Assembly (NCBI RefSeq): GCF_030272615.1
Contig: NC_081407.1
Span: forward strand, 315,608,456 to 315,672,455
Direction of reading: 5' to 3'
From: Cryptomeria japonica
Taxonomy: Eukaryota; Streptophyta; Pinopsida; Cupressales; Cupressaceae
Length of the DNA: 64,000 bases
Shown here: positions 11,638 to 23,394 of the stretch, piece after piece
How the letters are laid out: each line of letters opens with the position of its first letter
How positions within the stretch are numbered: position 1 is the stretch's first letter
The notes under the pieces: generated by a model
What the model was told of the DNA's origin: nothing
The model's database searches: none
Seen by the model: the letters and a program-made list of their open reading frames with translations, nothing else
Position numbers and translations under genes: made by a program

Positions 11638-13116
11638 TTATAGATCATGAAGAATTTTCCTTCTAATATTCTTCATAATCCTTTGATAATGTGTCATAGG
11701 CTTGTAAGAAGCAACGTGGATATTTACTGGTGCAGAGGTTGCAGGTATATTACCAGTTGGCTTGGTCTTCTTACTCGATTGTCTCACCTTCTTTATTTCA
11801 TCTTCTGATTCATTGTCTACTAAATCTTGTGCTTCATTCTTGGTTCTCCTCTTCCTCTCAAATACCTTTGGTAGAATAGCCTCTGGTTTCTTCTTGGCCG
11901 GTGACCTCTTGGTTACTTTTGGACTGACAACAGATGTAACCAATGTTGATGTCGATGGCACAACTTTCCTCTTCTTCTGCTTCGATACTTTAGTAGGATT
12001 AACCCTCTCAAAGTAGGTACCGGTCCTCTTCTTCTTTGGATCAAGCGATGAAGCAAGTAGGGTAGAGGCATACCCAATGAGCATATCTTTCACCACTTCA
12101 TAGCCCATAGGCTCAACTTCATCTTCTCTTATCTCAACCACTTCCATTATGCAATGGTCCACTTTGATCATGAAATAGATATCATCTTCATACTTCTTTA
12201 CCAGGTCACCTGATAGCCTTGTTCTTTGGTTTATCTTCAATTTGAACTCATCAAAATACTTGTTCAGAATCTTTGGATAGGTAGATCCCACTGCTTGCAA
12301 ACTCTCCTTGATTTTTCTGGTAACTGATAGGTCACTTGACCATTGAACATCACCAACTCCTAGAAAATACCCTTGAAAGTAAAAAAACAACCCGACAAGT
12401 AGTTGACCGAATTTGAACCTTAGTGTTTTGTCCTCTTTGATGGATTTCAAATTCTCCATGAGTTGTTTTGGCATACAAGTACACAAGTCATATTTTGCAT
12501 CATCCTCGATCATCTGACAAGTAGCATGCACCACAATGGTAGGGACAGAGTTCATTATGCTAGCATATAATACTCTATACCCGATCACCATGCACACATA
12601 CTTCACCAAGTCATCTCTTATGGTGTTGACAGTCATTGCCCTCTTGTTTCTCACTAAACCAGTGAGCTTTGTCACTTTGGCTTTTGTGATCTTATGAAGA
12701 ATGGGGACTTCTCCAATATTGCAGAAATCGGTCATGGCATGGATTACCTCTGGTGTGATATCATGGGTTCGCTCAAGATACATCATCTCACCATGAACCC
12801 TACTAAGAATAATTCTTATATTATCTTCTCTAAATTCCTCAAGAAAATATACTGCATTGTGGAATTTCTTCTTCTCGATCATTTTGTACTCTATTTTAAT
12901 CTTCTTATCTTTTCCACAAAACAAACTCAATTGGGAGAGAATCGCTAGAGACCCTAGGTCTTCCAATTTGCAATCAATGTAACCAGAAACATCCCCTTCG
13001 ACAATGACTCTGACAAGAATTTGAGATAGGGCATTGTATTTCAACTTCTTCCTAAGAGATTCAGATGACTCCTCAGGTGTGGAAGAACTAGAAGAGACTT
13101 TGGATGTATAAGCCAT
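11638..13116 (-). CDS. ORF2 of N1, uncharacterised retroelement protein, open over 492 codons
   Basis: I do not recognise the family. The ATG at 13116 opens with MAYTSKVSSSSS, like MASTS in N2 ORF2, which supports the start. Segments shared with N2 ORF2 are IRIILSRVHGE (about residues 100-110), KITKAKVTKLTGL, VIGYRVLYASIMNSV, KYDLC, then LRFKFGQLLVGL, KKYEDDIYFMIKVD, and PMGYEV (about residue 335). A basic, Ser/Lys-rich C-terminal third follows, possibly nucleic-acid binding. No RT, integrase, protease or transposase motif is visible. The next frame downstream is ORF3. It remains open while ORF1 and ORF3 around it are broken, which suggests recent activity or chance. Confidence 0.65.
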   Translation of the reverse strand: MAYTSKVSSSSSTPEESSESLRKKLKYNALSQILVRVIVEGDVSGYIDCKLEDLGSLAILSQLSLFCGKDKKIKIEYKMIEKKKFHNAVYFLEEFREDNIRIILSRVHGEMMYLERTHDITPEVIHAMTDFCNIGEVPILHKITKAKVTKLTGLVRNKRAMTVNTIRDDLVKYVCMVIGYRVLYASIMNSVPTIVVHATCQMIEDDAKYDLCTCMPKQLMENLKSIKEDKTLRFKFGQLLVGLFFYFQGYFLGVGDVQWSSDLSVTRKIKESLQAVGSTYPKILNKYFDEFKLKINQRTRLSGDLVKKYEDDIYFMIKVDHCIMEVVEIREDEVEPMGYEVVKDMLIGYASTLLASSLDPKKKRTGTYFERVNPTKVSKQKKRKVVPSTSTLVTSVVSPKVTKRSPAKKKPEAILPKVFERKRRTKNEAQDLVDNESEDEIKKVRQSSKKTKPTGNIPATSAPVNIHVASYKPMTHYQRIMKNIRRKILHDL

Positions 13117-13569
13117 GTCTAAATAATTCCAAATTATAGAATTGATTCAATAAAAAAATACCATTTCACTCTGAACTAGGGTTCACCGATGTCGAGCACA
13201 ACACACTTCTCCAAATTCTTGCTTTACTAGCTTGACCTCCATTCTGGATAACTTGAAATAACTATTGAGCCTTGCACAAGATTCCTTCTTTGATTGCAAG
13301 ATTGATCACTTTGTTGCTCTGCTCAAGTTAGAAAAATGCTTCTTCAAAAATGGGTAAGTAAAAATGATTACAAAAATCGCCTTTATACATGCTCCTACCT
13401 ACCATAATAAATGCATCACCGTTAGGGTACAAACCCTAATTTTAGCTTTTACCACTTTATTTCTTCTATTGGTCATCAGGTAACCAATACTGATAAAATC
13501 ATTTTACTGATATACTTGGGAGGTTCAAAACATTATTACCGATATGTTTCCCCTTAATCTTTTCAAAGC
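13117..13569 (-). other. spacer between ORF1 and ORF2 of N1
   Basis: About 450 bases without a convincing frame. N2 has a comparable 365-base spacer between its ORF1 and ORF2 (35439-35803). It could hold a leader for ORF2 translation from a subgenomic or spliced RNA, but no splice signal was confidently identified. Confidence 0.4.
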
Positions 13570-14906
13570 TCAATTTGCCCATTCAACTGTCTCCACACTG
13601 GGTGCGGAAACTAGTACATCTTGTAGCTTCTCTTCAGATTTATTTTTCCAAATTTTATCCATATCGGCCTGAACGGTTTCAACATCGACCTTTCCTTTAC
13701 CTTTTGGGTTGACCAGTTTGTCTTTTAATGGATTTTGTCTCAGTTTGCATGCTCTGGCAAGATGTCTCAGTTTATGACAATGATAGCATACCATACTAGG
13801 TGCTCTCCATGGTCCGGTGTTCACATTGCCATTCTTTCTCCTACATGTTGCAGTAGTGTGACTGCTACCATGAAAGATCACACAAGTTTCTCTCCAACTA
13901 TTTATCACTCCATAACCATTTGACTTTTGGTCATAGGTTCTATACCAGTTTGGGTTCCGGTTCATAAGAGGTTCTTGGACAACTCTTTTTGATCTCGGTG
14001 CATAACCTCCAGAGTTGTTCATAACTGATTTGCACTCAAAAGATCTATGCCCAAACTCGTTGCATGCATAACAATGACCATTAAATCTACCAGTTCTAGC
14101 CTTATGGTCATACACATTTTTTTGCATGTAAGGGAAATTATTATAAGTTTTTCTCCTACATACATTGGCAATATCTCCTTCCTTATGATAGTTAAAGCAT
14201 ACAGGTTTTAACTTTGACTTACTTTTTCTTTTGATGTTGTTCTCAGGTACCGGTTTCTCTTGTGGTGCATCAATCTTGGTTCTAGAGGATTCACCTTCCT
14301 CACAAGAAGAGAAGCCAAGTCCAGTGGTATCCTTTGATGACTTCATTGATTTTATCTATTGGTCCAACTTTGTAGCACTCTAGTTGAACTTTGCAAGTAT
14401 CTCCTTTGTCTCAGCAAGTTCTTTGGAAAGAGATTTATTGGTCTTTATTAGGGTTTCATTATGAGAAATGGCTACATTGAGTTCTTCTTGCATTTATTCT
14501 TTCTCTTCCTTACCCTCTTGCAGATAAGTGGTAATGGTACCAATTTCTTGTTTCAACTTAAAGATCTTGTGCTACTTGTCCTTCACTAGATCCTCAATTT
14601 TATTCAGTTTTCCAGTTCCTGACTAATCCTAATGGTCAGTCCTTCTAGCTCCCTCATATTAGTTTTGGACGCATTCAGTTTCTCCACTTCTTATACTAGG
14701 GAATCCATGTCTGCTTCATCAAAAGAGACGTTTTCAGTAAACTCCAGCATTTGCTCAGCAAGTTCTCTTCTTTTGGCTAAAGATGCTTTATACTTGACCT
14801 TAAGTTCATCATAGGCTTTCTCAGATTCATCCAGATGGTGAGTGAGTTCCCTCATGTTGTATTCCACCATATCTCCTTTGAAGTGGTTAGACTTAAAGAA
14901 AGGTTG
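13570..14906 (-). pseudogene. ORF1 of N1: coiled-coil and zinc-knuckle gag-like protein
   Basis: The region begins right after the PBS. Its N-terminal part (14906-14350) is broken by stops and a frameshift but encodes a Glu/Lys-rich coiled coil (ELAETKEILAKFN). The C-terminal part (14346-13570, 258 residues) is open, with GLGFSSCEEGESS, as in GIGFEVGESS of N2, then four knuckle-like motifs: CFNYHKEGDIANVC (second Cys is Tyr), CYACNEFGHRSFEC (canonical), CVIFHGSSHTTATC (degenerate) and CYHCHKLRHLARAC. Zinc knuckles bind RNA in retroviral-type nucleocapsids, so this is the likely packaging protein. No capsid signature was recognised. Confidence 0.75.
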
Positions 14907-14918
14907 GCTCTGATACCA
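14907..14918 (-). other. primer binding site of N1
   Basis: GCTCTGATACCA on the plus strand is TGGTATCAGAGC in element orientation, complementary to the 3' end of plant initiator tRNA-Met. It lies five bases from the LTR. Confidence 0.88.
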
Positions 14919-14923
14919 ATTTA

Positions 14924-16069
14924 TGAATACTAAGAGTGGGGGGGGGTGAATTAGTATACCCAAAAACCTTACCAAACACTTAAGCAGTTTTACTGCAGAC
15001 TGGTATAGATCTTTCAATAGTAAACCAGTTAATACACAAACAATCCAAATAGAAAATAAATCATTCACCCACAATAACACAATCACCATAACACAAGATA
15101 TTTTGACGTGGAAACCCAAATGGGTAAAACCACAGTGAGTAAAACTTACAAGTCTACTATCTACAAAATAGCAACTAGACCGAATAAGGTCAAACCGGTT
15201 AAGGCCTTACAATGTTCTTCACTAGAATAGATCTTGTTAGGAATCCAGATCTCTGTTAGGAGATAAGTCCTGTTAAAGACTACCCTGTTAAAGGATTTTA
15301 GATCCACAACTGTGAACCACCTTGTTAGAGGATTTAGAACAGGCTTAACTGAGCCTACCTGGTTAAGGGTTTCTGACTTATCGAAGAGATTAGTAATCAC
15401 CAAGTAAGTGATCTAGAAAGTAGCACAAAATTATTAGTTAGATCCTTGATAGCTCTCTATTAATGTATTGTAGAATTACTTCAGTCTTTTGTCCTTCGTA
15501 CGTTCAATCTCTATCGCAAGATACCTTCTTGAAAAGACCTAATCTTCTTACGCAACACTTCACACACACATAAAACCCTAGACATGATGTCCTCATATAG
15601 GAATCTGATTTCATGTTGGTCCAATGAGATTAGACTACAATTTCCTGGGTATAGTGCATCTAGACAATTTGTAACACGACACAGAATCACCACATCGGTG
15701 TCAGTGGATGATAACTCATCACACTTTTCAAGTTTGTCGGTTAACAAAACACAGTATATTGATTACCGGTTTTCAAACAAAGACTAGAAAATTGGAACAT
15801 AGTGTTCTAATATTAAAAATATTGGCTCCCGCTTGGGGTCCTCCTACCACTTGAAGTCCTCATACCAATTGAGGTCATCGGTCATGCTTTGACCGATAAG
15901 CTCCTTCTACAAACATAGATAGTGTTCAACAAACAAAGACTATGCATACAATGGCATACAATACTGGTTTGAACAATACATCACATAGTACCGGTTGAGA
16001 ATAACTCATATAACAAATAAGTGTGTCCATCAATAACAATCACAACTAAACATCATCAAAATGACAACA
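14924..16069 (-). repeat. 5' LTR of N1
   Basis: Matches 8408-9559 nearly base for base, with a G run of 9 instead of 13 and scattered substitutions. The outer end reads ATGACAACA where the other LTR has ATGCCAACA. Confidence 0.85.
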
Positions 16070-16245
16070 CAATTAAGCTTCTCAAATTACCAACACCGTC
16101 ATATAAGATTATAATGATACTAAAGATACTCCATACACCAAACCATAATCACAATGAGACAATTTGCAATCATCAGAGCAGGAATATGTTGACATCAATG
16201 ACAACAACATAGATCAAGCAATCATAATAGTAGTAATGTCCAATA
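16070..16245 (-). repeat. 3' LTR of copia A, right part
   Basis: Continues the LTR interrupted at 8407 and ends ...GTCCAATA, next to a polypurine tract (plus-strand ATCTCCCCCCTTTAG at 16246). The expected CAACA end is CAATA here. Confidence 0.6.
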
Positions 16246-16328
16246 ATCTCCCCCCTTTAGCATTGATGGCAACATTTGAATGTGAAAAACAATCAATGCA
16301 AAGAAAGAAACATCTCCAGAAAACTCCC
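16246..16328 (-). other. polypurine tract and 3' UTR fragment of copia A
   Basis: Holds the reverse complement of the CATCAATGC...GGGGGGAGAT block, then UTR sequence cut by the copia B insertion at 16329. The UTR resumes at 23201. Confidence 0.65.
16324..16328. repeat. target site duplication of copia B, left copy
   Basis: CTCCC, repeated at 23201-23205 directly after the other LTR. Confidence 0.75.
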
Positions 16329-16975
16329 TATTGGCAATATTGCATTATAACAGACAATGAAAGATTGTTGGCATTTCAATAAGGATATTGAGAGGGTTGT
16401 TGATGATTATGGATATAACTGATTAAGGATGTTTTACTATCTTGATATTATTATTTTTGTCATTGATGTCAAGAAATTGATTTTCTAATTCAGTATGATG
16501 TTGCCATATCTTGAGAAGTATGATATGAAGATTATAAAGATGTCAGTAAAAGACATAGGAAAGAATATGATGAATAAGGGGATGAATAAGGTATTCAATG
16601 GGCAACTAGTACCGAGTCAGACAATGATGAGATCATGATGTTTTAGATTGTTTTAACATCATACATATGTTGTAAAATGTAAAGGTTAATACTATACTAT
16701 GTTATCAAGCAAAGAACCTAGTCGATAAACCCTAAGGAACCTAGTCGATAAACCCTAAGGTTATTGGTATCAGTTAATGAAGTGGAATGTCTATCGAGTG
16801 AAGTTTAGTATTCACCGAGTTATTACCAAGTTGTAACCGAGCTATAATAGAATGCATTAAATGTTTATATGAGATATTTAATGAAGGAAGTTGATGAGCT
16901 AGAACTAATTAAATGATTAGTGAGCCATGGATGAAGTTTGTTAACGAATCTAAGGAAATGGAAAGTCGACATGAA
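16329..16975 (+). repeat. 5' LTR of copia B, truncated
   Basis: Matches 21653-22295 closely (TTGGCAATATTGCATTATAAC onward). The first two bases read TA where the 3' LTR has TG. Similarity stops near 16975; 16976-17041 is unassigned leader-like sequence. Confidence 0.82.
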
Positions 16976-17041
16976 GAAGGAAAGTTTAAAGGCACTTGAG
17001 TTAAAGATCCAAAGATGTATAAGAGGGATGCACCGAAGCTG

Positions 17042-18373
17042 AACAAGTGAAGTTTCTCTACATGGTAGAAAAGGATGAAGCTACATCTATCAGGAGTTGG
17101 AGAATATGTTGTATACTATCTGGAGAATGATTTTGTCACACCAAGAACCTACCCATTGACTATGGAAGAGATAAAGGCAAAGCAAGAACATATTCAAGCA
17201 ATGATTGAAATAACATCTGCATTGACCAATTCAAAGTTTAATGATCTAGAAGGCTGCAATGATGCAAAGGCAATGTGGGATAAGCTCATATCAGTATATG
17301 GAGTAGATGAACATGTTCAAAGAGAAAAAGTAGATAATCTAAGAGGACAACTTGAATCTATGAGGATGAATGAAGGTGAGAACATAGCTCAGTACAGTAC
17401 AAGACTAAAGGAGATTGTCAATCAAATCAAAGGAGCAGGTGGAACTATTGAAGAAAAGGATATAACAAGTAATTTGTTAAGAACCCTTCTACTAGCTTAT
17501 GCAATCCGAGTCTCTGTAATCAATGAATTGAGGTTTGTACCTAATATGCCAGTTTCTTTAGATGCTACTATTGGTAAGCTGCATGCATTTGAGTTAAGTA
17601 ATTTTGATAACAGTGGATCTTTGGTAAATAAAGTTGAATCTACATTTAGTTCTTTTCATCTTGATGAATCTAATGATTTCAATGAAAGAAAGTATAAGTA
17701 CTCTGAAGGAGATCATAGTAGAGAAAGTGAAAGATTTCTTAAGAACATGGAGGCAGTACACAAACTATATGAGGAAATCAGAAGGCAAGAAGAGTTTGAA
17801 GCACTATTAGCCAAAAGGTTACCAAGAGACAAAGGTAAGTATAAAGGAAAGCTCCCTTTGAAATGTTTCAATTGTGATAAGATAGGACATATGGCTTCTA
17901 ACTGTCCTGACAAAGATTTTACTGAAAAGAGAGATTACCGAGATGACAGACAAAAAGATAATCATTACAGAGGACACCGAGAATTCAGAAGAAGAGATAG
18001 AAAGACATGCCTAATAGCTGATGAGGAATCTAACGATGATAAATCAGATGAGACTGATATAGAGGAAGTAGTTTATGTGGCTATCAAAGACGGATCAGAT
18101 GAAGAAAGGTATGAAGAAAAAGCCCTAATATCTCACATAAACACTAATGATTCTTGGATTATAGATAGTGGATGCTCACATCATATGATAGGAGATAAAC
18201 ACAAGTTTGTTATATTAGAAGATTATGATGGAGGCTATGTCAAATTTGGTAATGATGCACCATGTCCGGTGAGAGGTAAAGGATCTATAACACTTCTTGA
18301 TAATGCAAGATGCAATGATGTTTATTGGGTTGAAGGTTTGAAATATAATTTGTTGTGTAGCATAGCTAAATAA
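17042..18373 (+). pseudogene. copia B gag and protease
   Basis: From the ATG at 17075 there are 432 open codons, but a TAG at 17066 in the same frame, preceded by Trp, suggests the true start lies upstream in the deleted leader. Gag shows the UBN2-like features AMWDKL and EYSTRLKEIV-type helices (residues about 65-130). A canonical zinc knuckle CFNCDKIGHMASNC lies at 17864-17905. The protease motif is WIIDSGCSHHM with D-S-G at 18164-18172. The frame fails near 18366, and the pre-integrase part continues in another frame. Confidence 0.85.
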
Positions 18374-19750
18374 CCCAGGTTACCAGATAGAATTTCAGAG
18401 AGGAATTGTCAAAGTTCATGACAAGAATGGAAAGTTATCGGCTACCAGGACACAAACAAAAGGTAACACATTTCACCTTGACTCAACTCGAAATAAGTGT
18501 TTGCATGCAAAGTTAGATGATACCTGGTTATGGCATAAAAGGTTTTGTCATGTAAATTTTGATAATCTAATCAAAATATGTAAGAAGCACAGAGTAAGAG
18601 GTCTATCAAGTCTTGAAAAACCTAAGAATGCTATGTGTCGAGGATGCCAGATGGGTAAGATGACAAGATCAAGCTTTACAAGTCTTACACTTCTAAGGGA
18701 ATTTTAGATCTAGTGCACACTGATCTTTGTAGTTCTATGAAAGTTCAAAGTTATTATGGTGATAAATATTTCATATTATTTGTGGATGACTATTCAAGGA
18801 TGATGTCAGTAATGTTTCTAAAAGAAAAATCAGAAGCTTTTCAAATGTTTAAATGGTACAAGGCAAGAGTTGAAAATGAAACAGGAAGACAACTGAAATG
18901 TCTTAGATTAGATAGAGGAGGAGAGTTCACATCTGATGAGTTCAACTTATTCTGCAATGACCATGGTATTAAAAGACAATTCTTTGCACTGAGAACTCCA
19001 TAGCAGAATGGAATAGCTAAGAGAAGAAACAGATCTATTGTGGATTGTGCTAGAACACTGATGATTGAAAAGAAGGTGCCACAAACATTTTGGAGAAAAG
19101 CAATAAGCACAACGGTTTACACCTTGAACCGAGTTCAATTGAAGAAAGGTACTTTGAAGACACCATATGAAATTTGGTATGATAAGAAGCCTAATGTAAG
19201 TTATTTTAAAATCTTTGGAAGTAGATGCTATGTTCACAAAGATGATAGAAATGGCAAATTTGATCAGAAAAGTGAAGAAGAAATGTTTCTAGGTTATTCT
19301 TCTAGAAGAAAAGCATTTAAATGTCTGATCAAATCATCTAACAAAATAGTAGAAAGTGCAAATGTGAAAATTGATGAATTTGCAGAAAGAAATGATGAAG
19401 GAAATTTTGAGGAACCAGAAGACTATGATGAATTTGTCTATGTTCAACCGAGAAGTCTTACCGAGAAGACTGTTGAAGAAAATGAAGAGAATATCCAGTT
19501 ACCAAGTGATGAAGAAGATCATACAAAGGCTACCGAGCCTATATTAGTGAAGTATGTCAGAAGAAATCATGTACCAAGTCAGATTATAGGAGATAAGGAT
19601 GATCCAGTGATAACAAGGAACAAACTGAGACAGAACACATGTTTGATATCTGAATTTGAACCAAGAATAGTAAAAGAGGTATTTAACAGTGAAGATTGGA
19701 TAAATACTATGATAGAAGAGATTGATCAAATCAAGAAGAATGACACATAG
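18366..19750 (+). pseudogene. copia B integrase region
   Basis: The GAG-pre-integrase/HHCC part (LWHKRFCHVNFDNL ... MCRGCQMGK) is read in a shifted frame at about 18370-18707. The core returns to the original frame at 18713: HTDLCSS, LRLDRGGEFTS. The third acidic residue is altered: the usual VAERKN-type segment reads IAKRRN just after a TAG at 19001-19003, so catalytic Glu is Lys. A second TAG stands at 19748. Two compensating frameshifts and these changes make the integrase inactive. Confidence 0.82.
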
Positions 19751-21193
19751 ACACTAATCCCAAGACCGAAGGACAAAAATGTAATCAGTACAAAGTGGAT
19801 TTTCAGAAACAAGCTAAATGAAAAAGGAGAAGTCATTCAAAACAAAGCAAGACTAGTTTGCAAAGGTTATGCTCAAGAAGAAGGAATTGATTATGGTGAA
19901 ACTTTTGCACCTGTTGCTAGACTTGAAGGAGTAAGAACATTGTTGGCATATGCTACTTTCAAAAATTTCAAGGTATATCAAATGGATGTCAAATCTGCAT
20001 TTTTGAATGGAATATTGGAAGAAGAAGTTTTTATTGAACAACATGAAGGATTTGTTGAAGACAATAATAAAGATCATGTATGTAAATTGAACAAAGCTTT
20101 ATATGGTTTGAAACAAGCACCTAGAGCATGGTATGAAAGATTGCACTCTTATTTGATTAAAATTAGTTTTATAAGGACAAGTGAGAACAACAACATGTAC
20201 ATGAAGAATGATGAAAATGGAATACTGATATCAACCATATTTGTTGATGATATTATATTTTGTGGCAATGACTCTTTATGCAAGAACTTTGGAAATGAAA
20301 TGAGCAAAGAATTTGAGATGTCATTAATCGGTGAGATAAAGTATTTTATAGGTTTACAGATACTGCAAATGAAAAATGAGATTTTCATTACTCAATCCAA
20401 GTACATAAAGGAAATCTTGAAGAAATTTGGAATGGAGGATTCAAAACTAGGAAGTACTCCTATGACTACCAACTGTAAATTGTTAAAGAATGATGAATCT
20501 GCATTTGTTGATGAGACACTTTACCGATCCATGATTGGAAAGCTACAATATGTTGTTCATAGCAGACCAAATATAACACATGCAGTAGGTATAGTTGCGA
20601 GATTCTCTACAGATCCTAAGGAAACACACATGACAACAATCAAAAGAATTTTTAGATACTTGAAAGGCACTGAGGATTATGGCTTAGTATATTAGAAAGG
20701 AAATTATTTTGATTTAAAAGTTTATACTGATGCTGATTAGGCAGGCAACATTGATGATAGAAAAAACACAAGTGGAGGAGCTTTCTTTTTAGGAGAAAGA
20801 CTAGTGAGTTGGCTTAGCAAGAAACAAGGATGTGTTTCACAGTCAACAACAAAAGCTGAATACGTTGTTGTAGCATTGAATTGTACCAACATTGCATGGA
20901 TCAAACAACTGTTGGAAGGTATAAATGAGAAAGTTACAGATCCAGTAACTATATTCCGTGACAATACTAGTGCAATTAATATTTCAAAGAATCCTATTAT
21001 GCACTCTAAGACAAAGTACATCTCTATCAAATATCATTATCTTAGAGAAGAAGCTCAAGAGAAGAAAGTGGTGTTGGAGTATGTTAGCACAAAGGAACAA
21101 ATAGTAGATATCTTCAACAAGCCACTACCAAGGGACACTTTTGAATATCTCAAAAGTAAGTTAGGGGTCCTACCCCTATCTTCTACTCACTAA
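19751..21193 (+). pseudogene. copia B reverse transcriptase and RNase H
   Basis: Shows [54 protein letters not shown] and the catalytic FVDD at 20240-20251, then RNase H with DADxAGN near 20735, KAEYVVVALNC and NPIMHSKTKYI, ending KLGVLPLSSTH. Stops are TAG at 20693 and 20738, at positions where copia relatives have Trp. The frame is the same as the integrase core. Length and order are normal for copia pol. Confidence 0.88.
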
Positions 21194-21652
21194 CCAAGTT
21201 CGGTGAAAGCATCAATCTGATGACTCTATTGAATATCTTTTGGGAGTTGATGCTGATTTATATAGTTTAGGATGTTTTCTAAAGGTGTACAGGAAATATT
21301 ATAGGGAACAAGAATTGAAGGCAAAATGCTCTGACCGAGACACAGTTGATACACAACAGCAGGAAATCACTTCATACAAGGAAGAAATTATGTTTTAGTT
21401 CTTTACTTTTTGGCATTGTTGTCAAAGGGGGAGAAGACCTACAAAGGGGGAGAAGACTAATATAGAGGAAGAAGACCTATCAGGGGAGAAGACTAAAAGA
21501 AAACTGAGCAGACTACAGATTGGAAAGAAAACTGAAGAAACAAGAGAAGTCTAATGTATGGAGGAGAGCATTTAAGCATTTCAGAATCACAACAATCCAA
21601 ATCTTTTAAGGTCAAATCAATTGGTTTTTCCATCAATGCCAAAGGGGGAGAT
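21194..21652 (+). other. copia B 3' UTR with two polypurine blocks
   Basis: A first block with GTCAAAGGGGGAGAAG starts near 21412, is echoed by CAAAGGGGGAGAAG at 21442, and is followed by the proper polypurine tract at 21641-21651 (AAAGGGGGAGA, preceded by CATCAATGCC) at the LTR edge. No coding sequence. Confidence 0.75.
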
Positions 21653-23200
21653 TGTTGGCAATATTGCATTATAACAAACAATGAAAGATTGTTGGCATTT
21701 CAATAAGGATATTGAGAAGGTTGTTGATGATTATGGATATAACTGATTAAGGATTTTTTACTATCTCGATATTATTATTTTTGTCATTGATGTCAAGAAA
21801 TTGATTTTCTAATTCAGTATGATGTTGCCATATCTTTAGAAGTATGATATGAAGATTATAAAGATGTCGGTAAAAGACACAAGAAAGAATATGATGAATA
21901 AGGGGATGAATAAGGTATTCAACGGGCAACTAGTATCGAGTCAGACAATGATGAGATCATGATGTTTTAGATTGTTTTAACATCATACATATGTTGTAAA
22001 ATGTAAAGGTTAATACTATACTATGTTATCAAGCAAAGAACCTAGTCGGTAAACCCTAAGGAACCTAGTCAATAAACCCTAAGGTTATCACTATCGGTTA
22101 ATGAAGGCAGAATGTCTATCGAGTGAAGTTTAGTATTCACCGAGTTGTTACCGAGTTGTAACCGAGCTATAACAGAATGCATTAAATGTTTACATGCGAT
22201 ATTTAATGAAGGAAGTTGATGAGGTAGAACTGATTAAATGATTGGTGAGCCATGGACGAAGTTTGTTAATGAATCTAAGGCAATGGAAAGTTGGCTTGAA
22301 GATCTATAGCGTAGATTGAACCGCAATACCCTAGCACAAGTTCCAAGAAATGTATGCAAGTTCCAAGGGGGGGTAAAACATTTTTAGATCGAAAGATGCA
22401 TTGAACTTGGACAAGATCAAAGATCTGATGGCTATGATTGATCATGGGAAATGTGATCAAGGAGATTAAGCAGTTACCTAATTGTTTATAAATAGGAAAC
22501 TGTTGATAAACAATGTATGCGGGCAAGTGTATGCACAGGGATGCTACATAGTGATTACCGAGCACAGAAGCTTGAAGATCTATTTGAATAATAGAGTATA
22601 GAAGCCCGACAGATAGACAAGATTAGTTCTATGTCTAAATTGTATTGAACAAATAGGAATTTGCTTTAGCATTTTAGATGTGAAGTTGCAGATAGATTTT
22701 ATTACTGTTATTCTGTGAAAGTGACAGAAAATCTCTTAACCAAGTGGACTTAACATCCTTATTGTAAAACCCTCTAGCAAGGTGACATTCTGATTGAGTG
22801 TTTGAAATCCTTTAACAAGGTCACTCCTAACAAGGTGAAGATCCTAACAGATCTAAGGGAAATCCCTTAACCGGGTCACATCTAGCAATGTGTTTGTAAT
22901 ATTTAGCAGGATTTGCTTTTAACCGAGCATTTTCTAGAAGAGTATATTTCTTAGTAGGTCCAAAATCCCACAGTGGTTTTTCCCTATTTGGGTTTCCACA
23001 TTAAATCTGGTGTTATGAGGTTTATGATGTTTATATGCTTTGAGTTTGCATGTTTAATAGTTTTGGTTTTATTACTAAAGTATATGTTATCGAGGTTGAA
23101 TCTGATGTTTTTATGGATGATTAAGTTTGTATGATTCACCCCCCCCCTCTCATCTTGTTGGCTATTGGATCTGTACTTATATTAAGTATCAGAACTATCA
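21653..23200 (+). repeat. 3' LTR of copia B
   Basis: Starts TGTTGGCAATATT and ends ...AGAACTATCA before the CTCCC duplication. Contains an array of AAATCC/TTAACMAGGT-type units (22760-22930), the conserved GTGGTTTTTCCC...GGGTTTCCAC motif near 22975 and a C run at 23139-23147. Confidence 0.85.
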
Positions 23201-23205
23201 CTCCC
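23201..23205. repeat. target site duplication of copia B, right copy
   Basis: CTCCC immediately after the 3' LTR, matching 16324-16328. Confidence 0.75.
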
Positions 23206-23394
23206 CCTAAGATCAAGCAGATAAAATAGTTTTTCACATGCATCTCTCCTCCTTTGACAACAATTCAAAAGATGAGCAAATCATTAATCTCTCCCACTTA
23301 AACACATAACTAGACTACTCCACTAGTGGAGCAGCACCAACTCATCAATCCAGATAGAAGGATAAATCTCTGAGATCCATGAGATTGATGCAAC

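Larger units (their letters stand above)
8408..16069 (-). mobile_element. Non-autonomous LTR retrotransposon N1 (gag-like ORF1, ORF2, ORF3; no pol)
   Basis: Two direct LTRs of about 1.15 kb (8408-9559 and 14924-16069) enclose a 5.36 kb interior. A PBS matching initiator tRNA-Met (TGGTATCAGAGC in reverse) lies beside the right LTR and a polypurine tract beside the left one, so transcription is leftward. The interior holds ORF1 (zinc knuckles), ORF2 and ORF3, and no protease, RT, RNase H or integrase motif on either strand. Gene order equals that of N2 at 33491-40088. I could not find a clean 5-bp target duplication, so end coordinates may be off by some bases. It sits inside the LTR of copia A. 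Confidence 0.85.
16329..23200 (+). mobile_element. Ty1/copia element B (plus), nearly complete, 5' LTR and leader deleted in part
   Basis: Domain order is gag, protease, integrase, reverse transcriptase, RNase H, the copia order. A 3' LTR of 1548 bases ends at 23200, a truncated 5' LTR begins at 16329, and CTCCC flanks both ends. The 5' LTR matches the 3' LTR only to about 16975, after which sequence goes straight into gag, so the LTR 3' half, the PBS and the gag start have been deleted. Confidence 0.9.
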
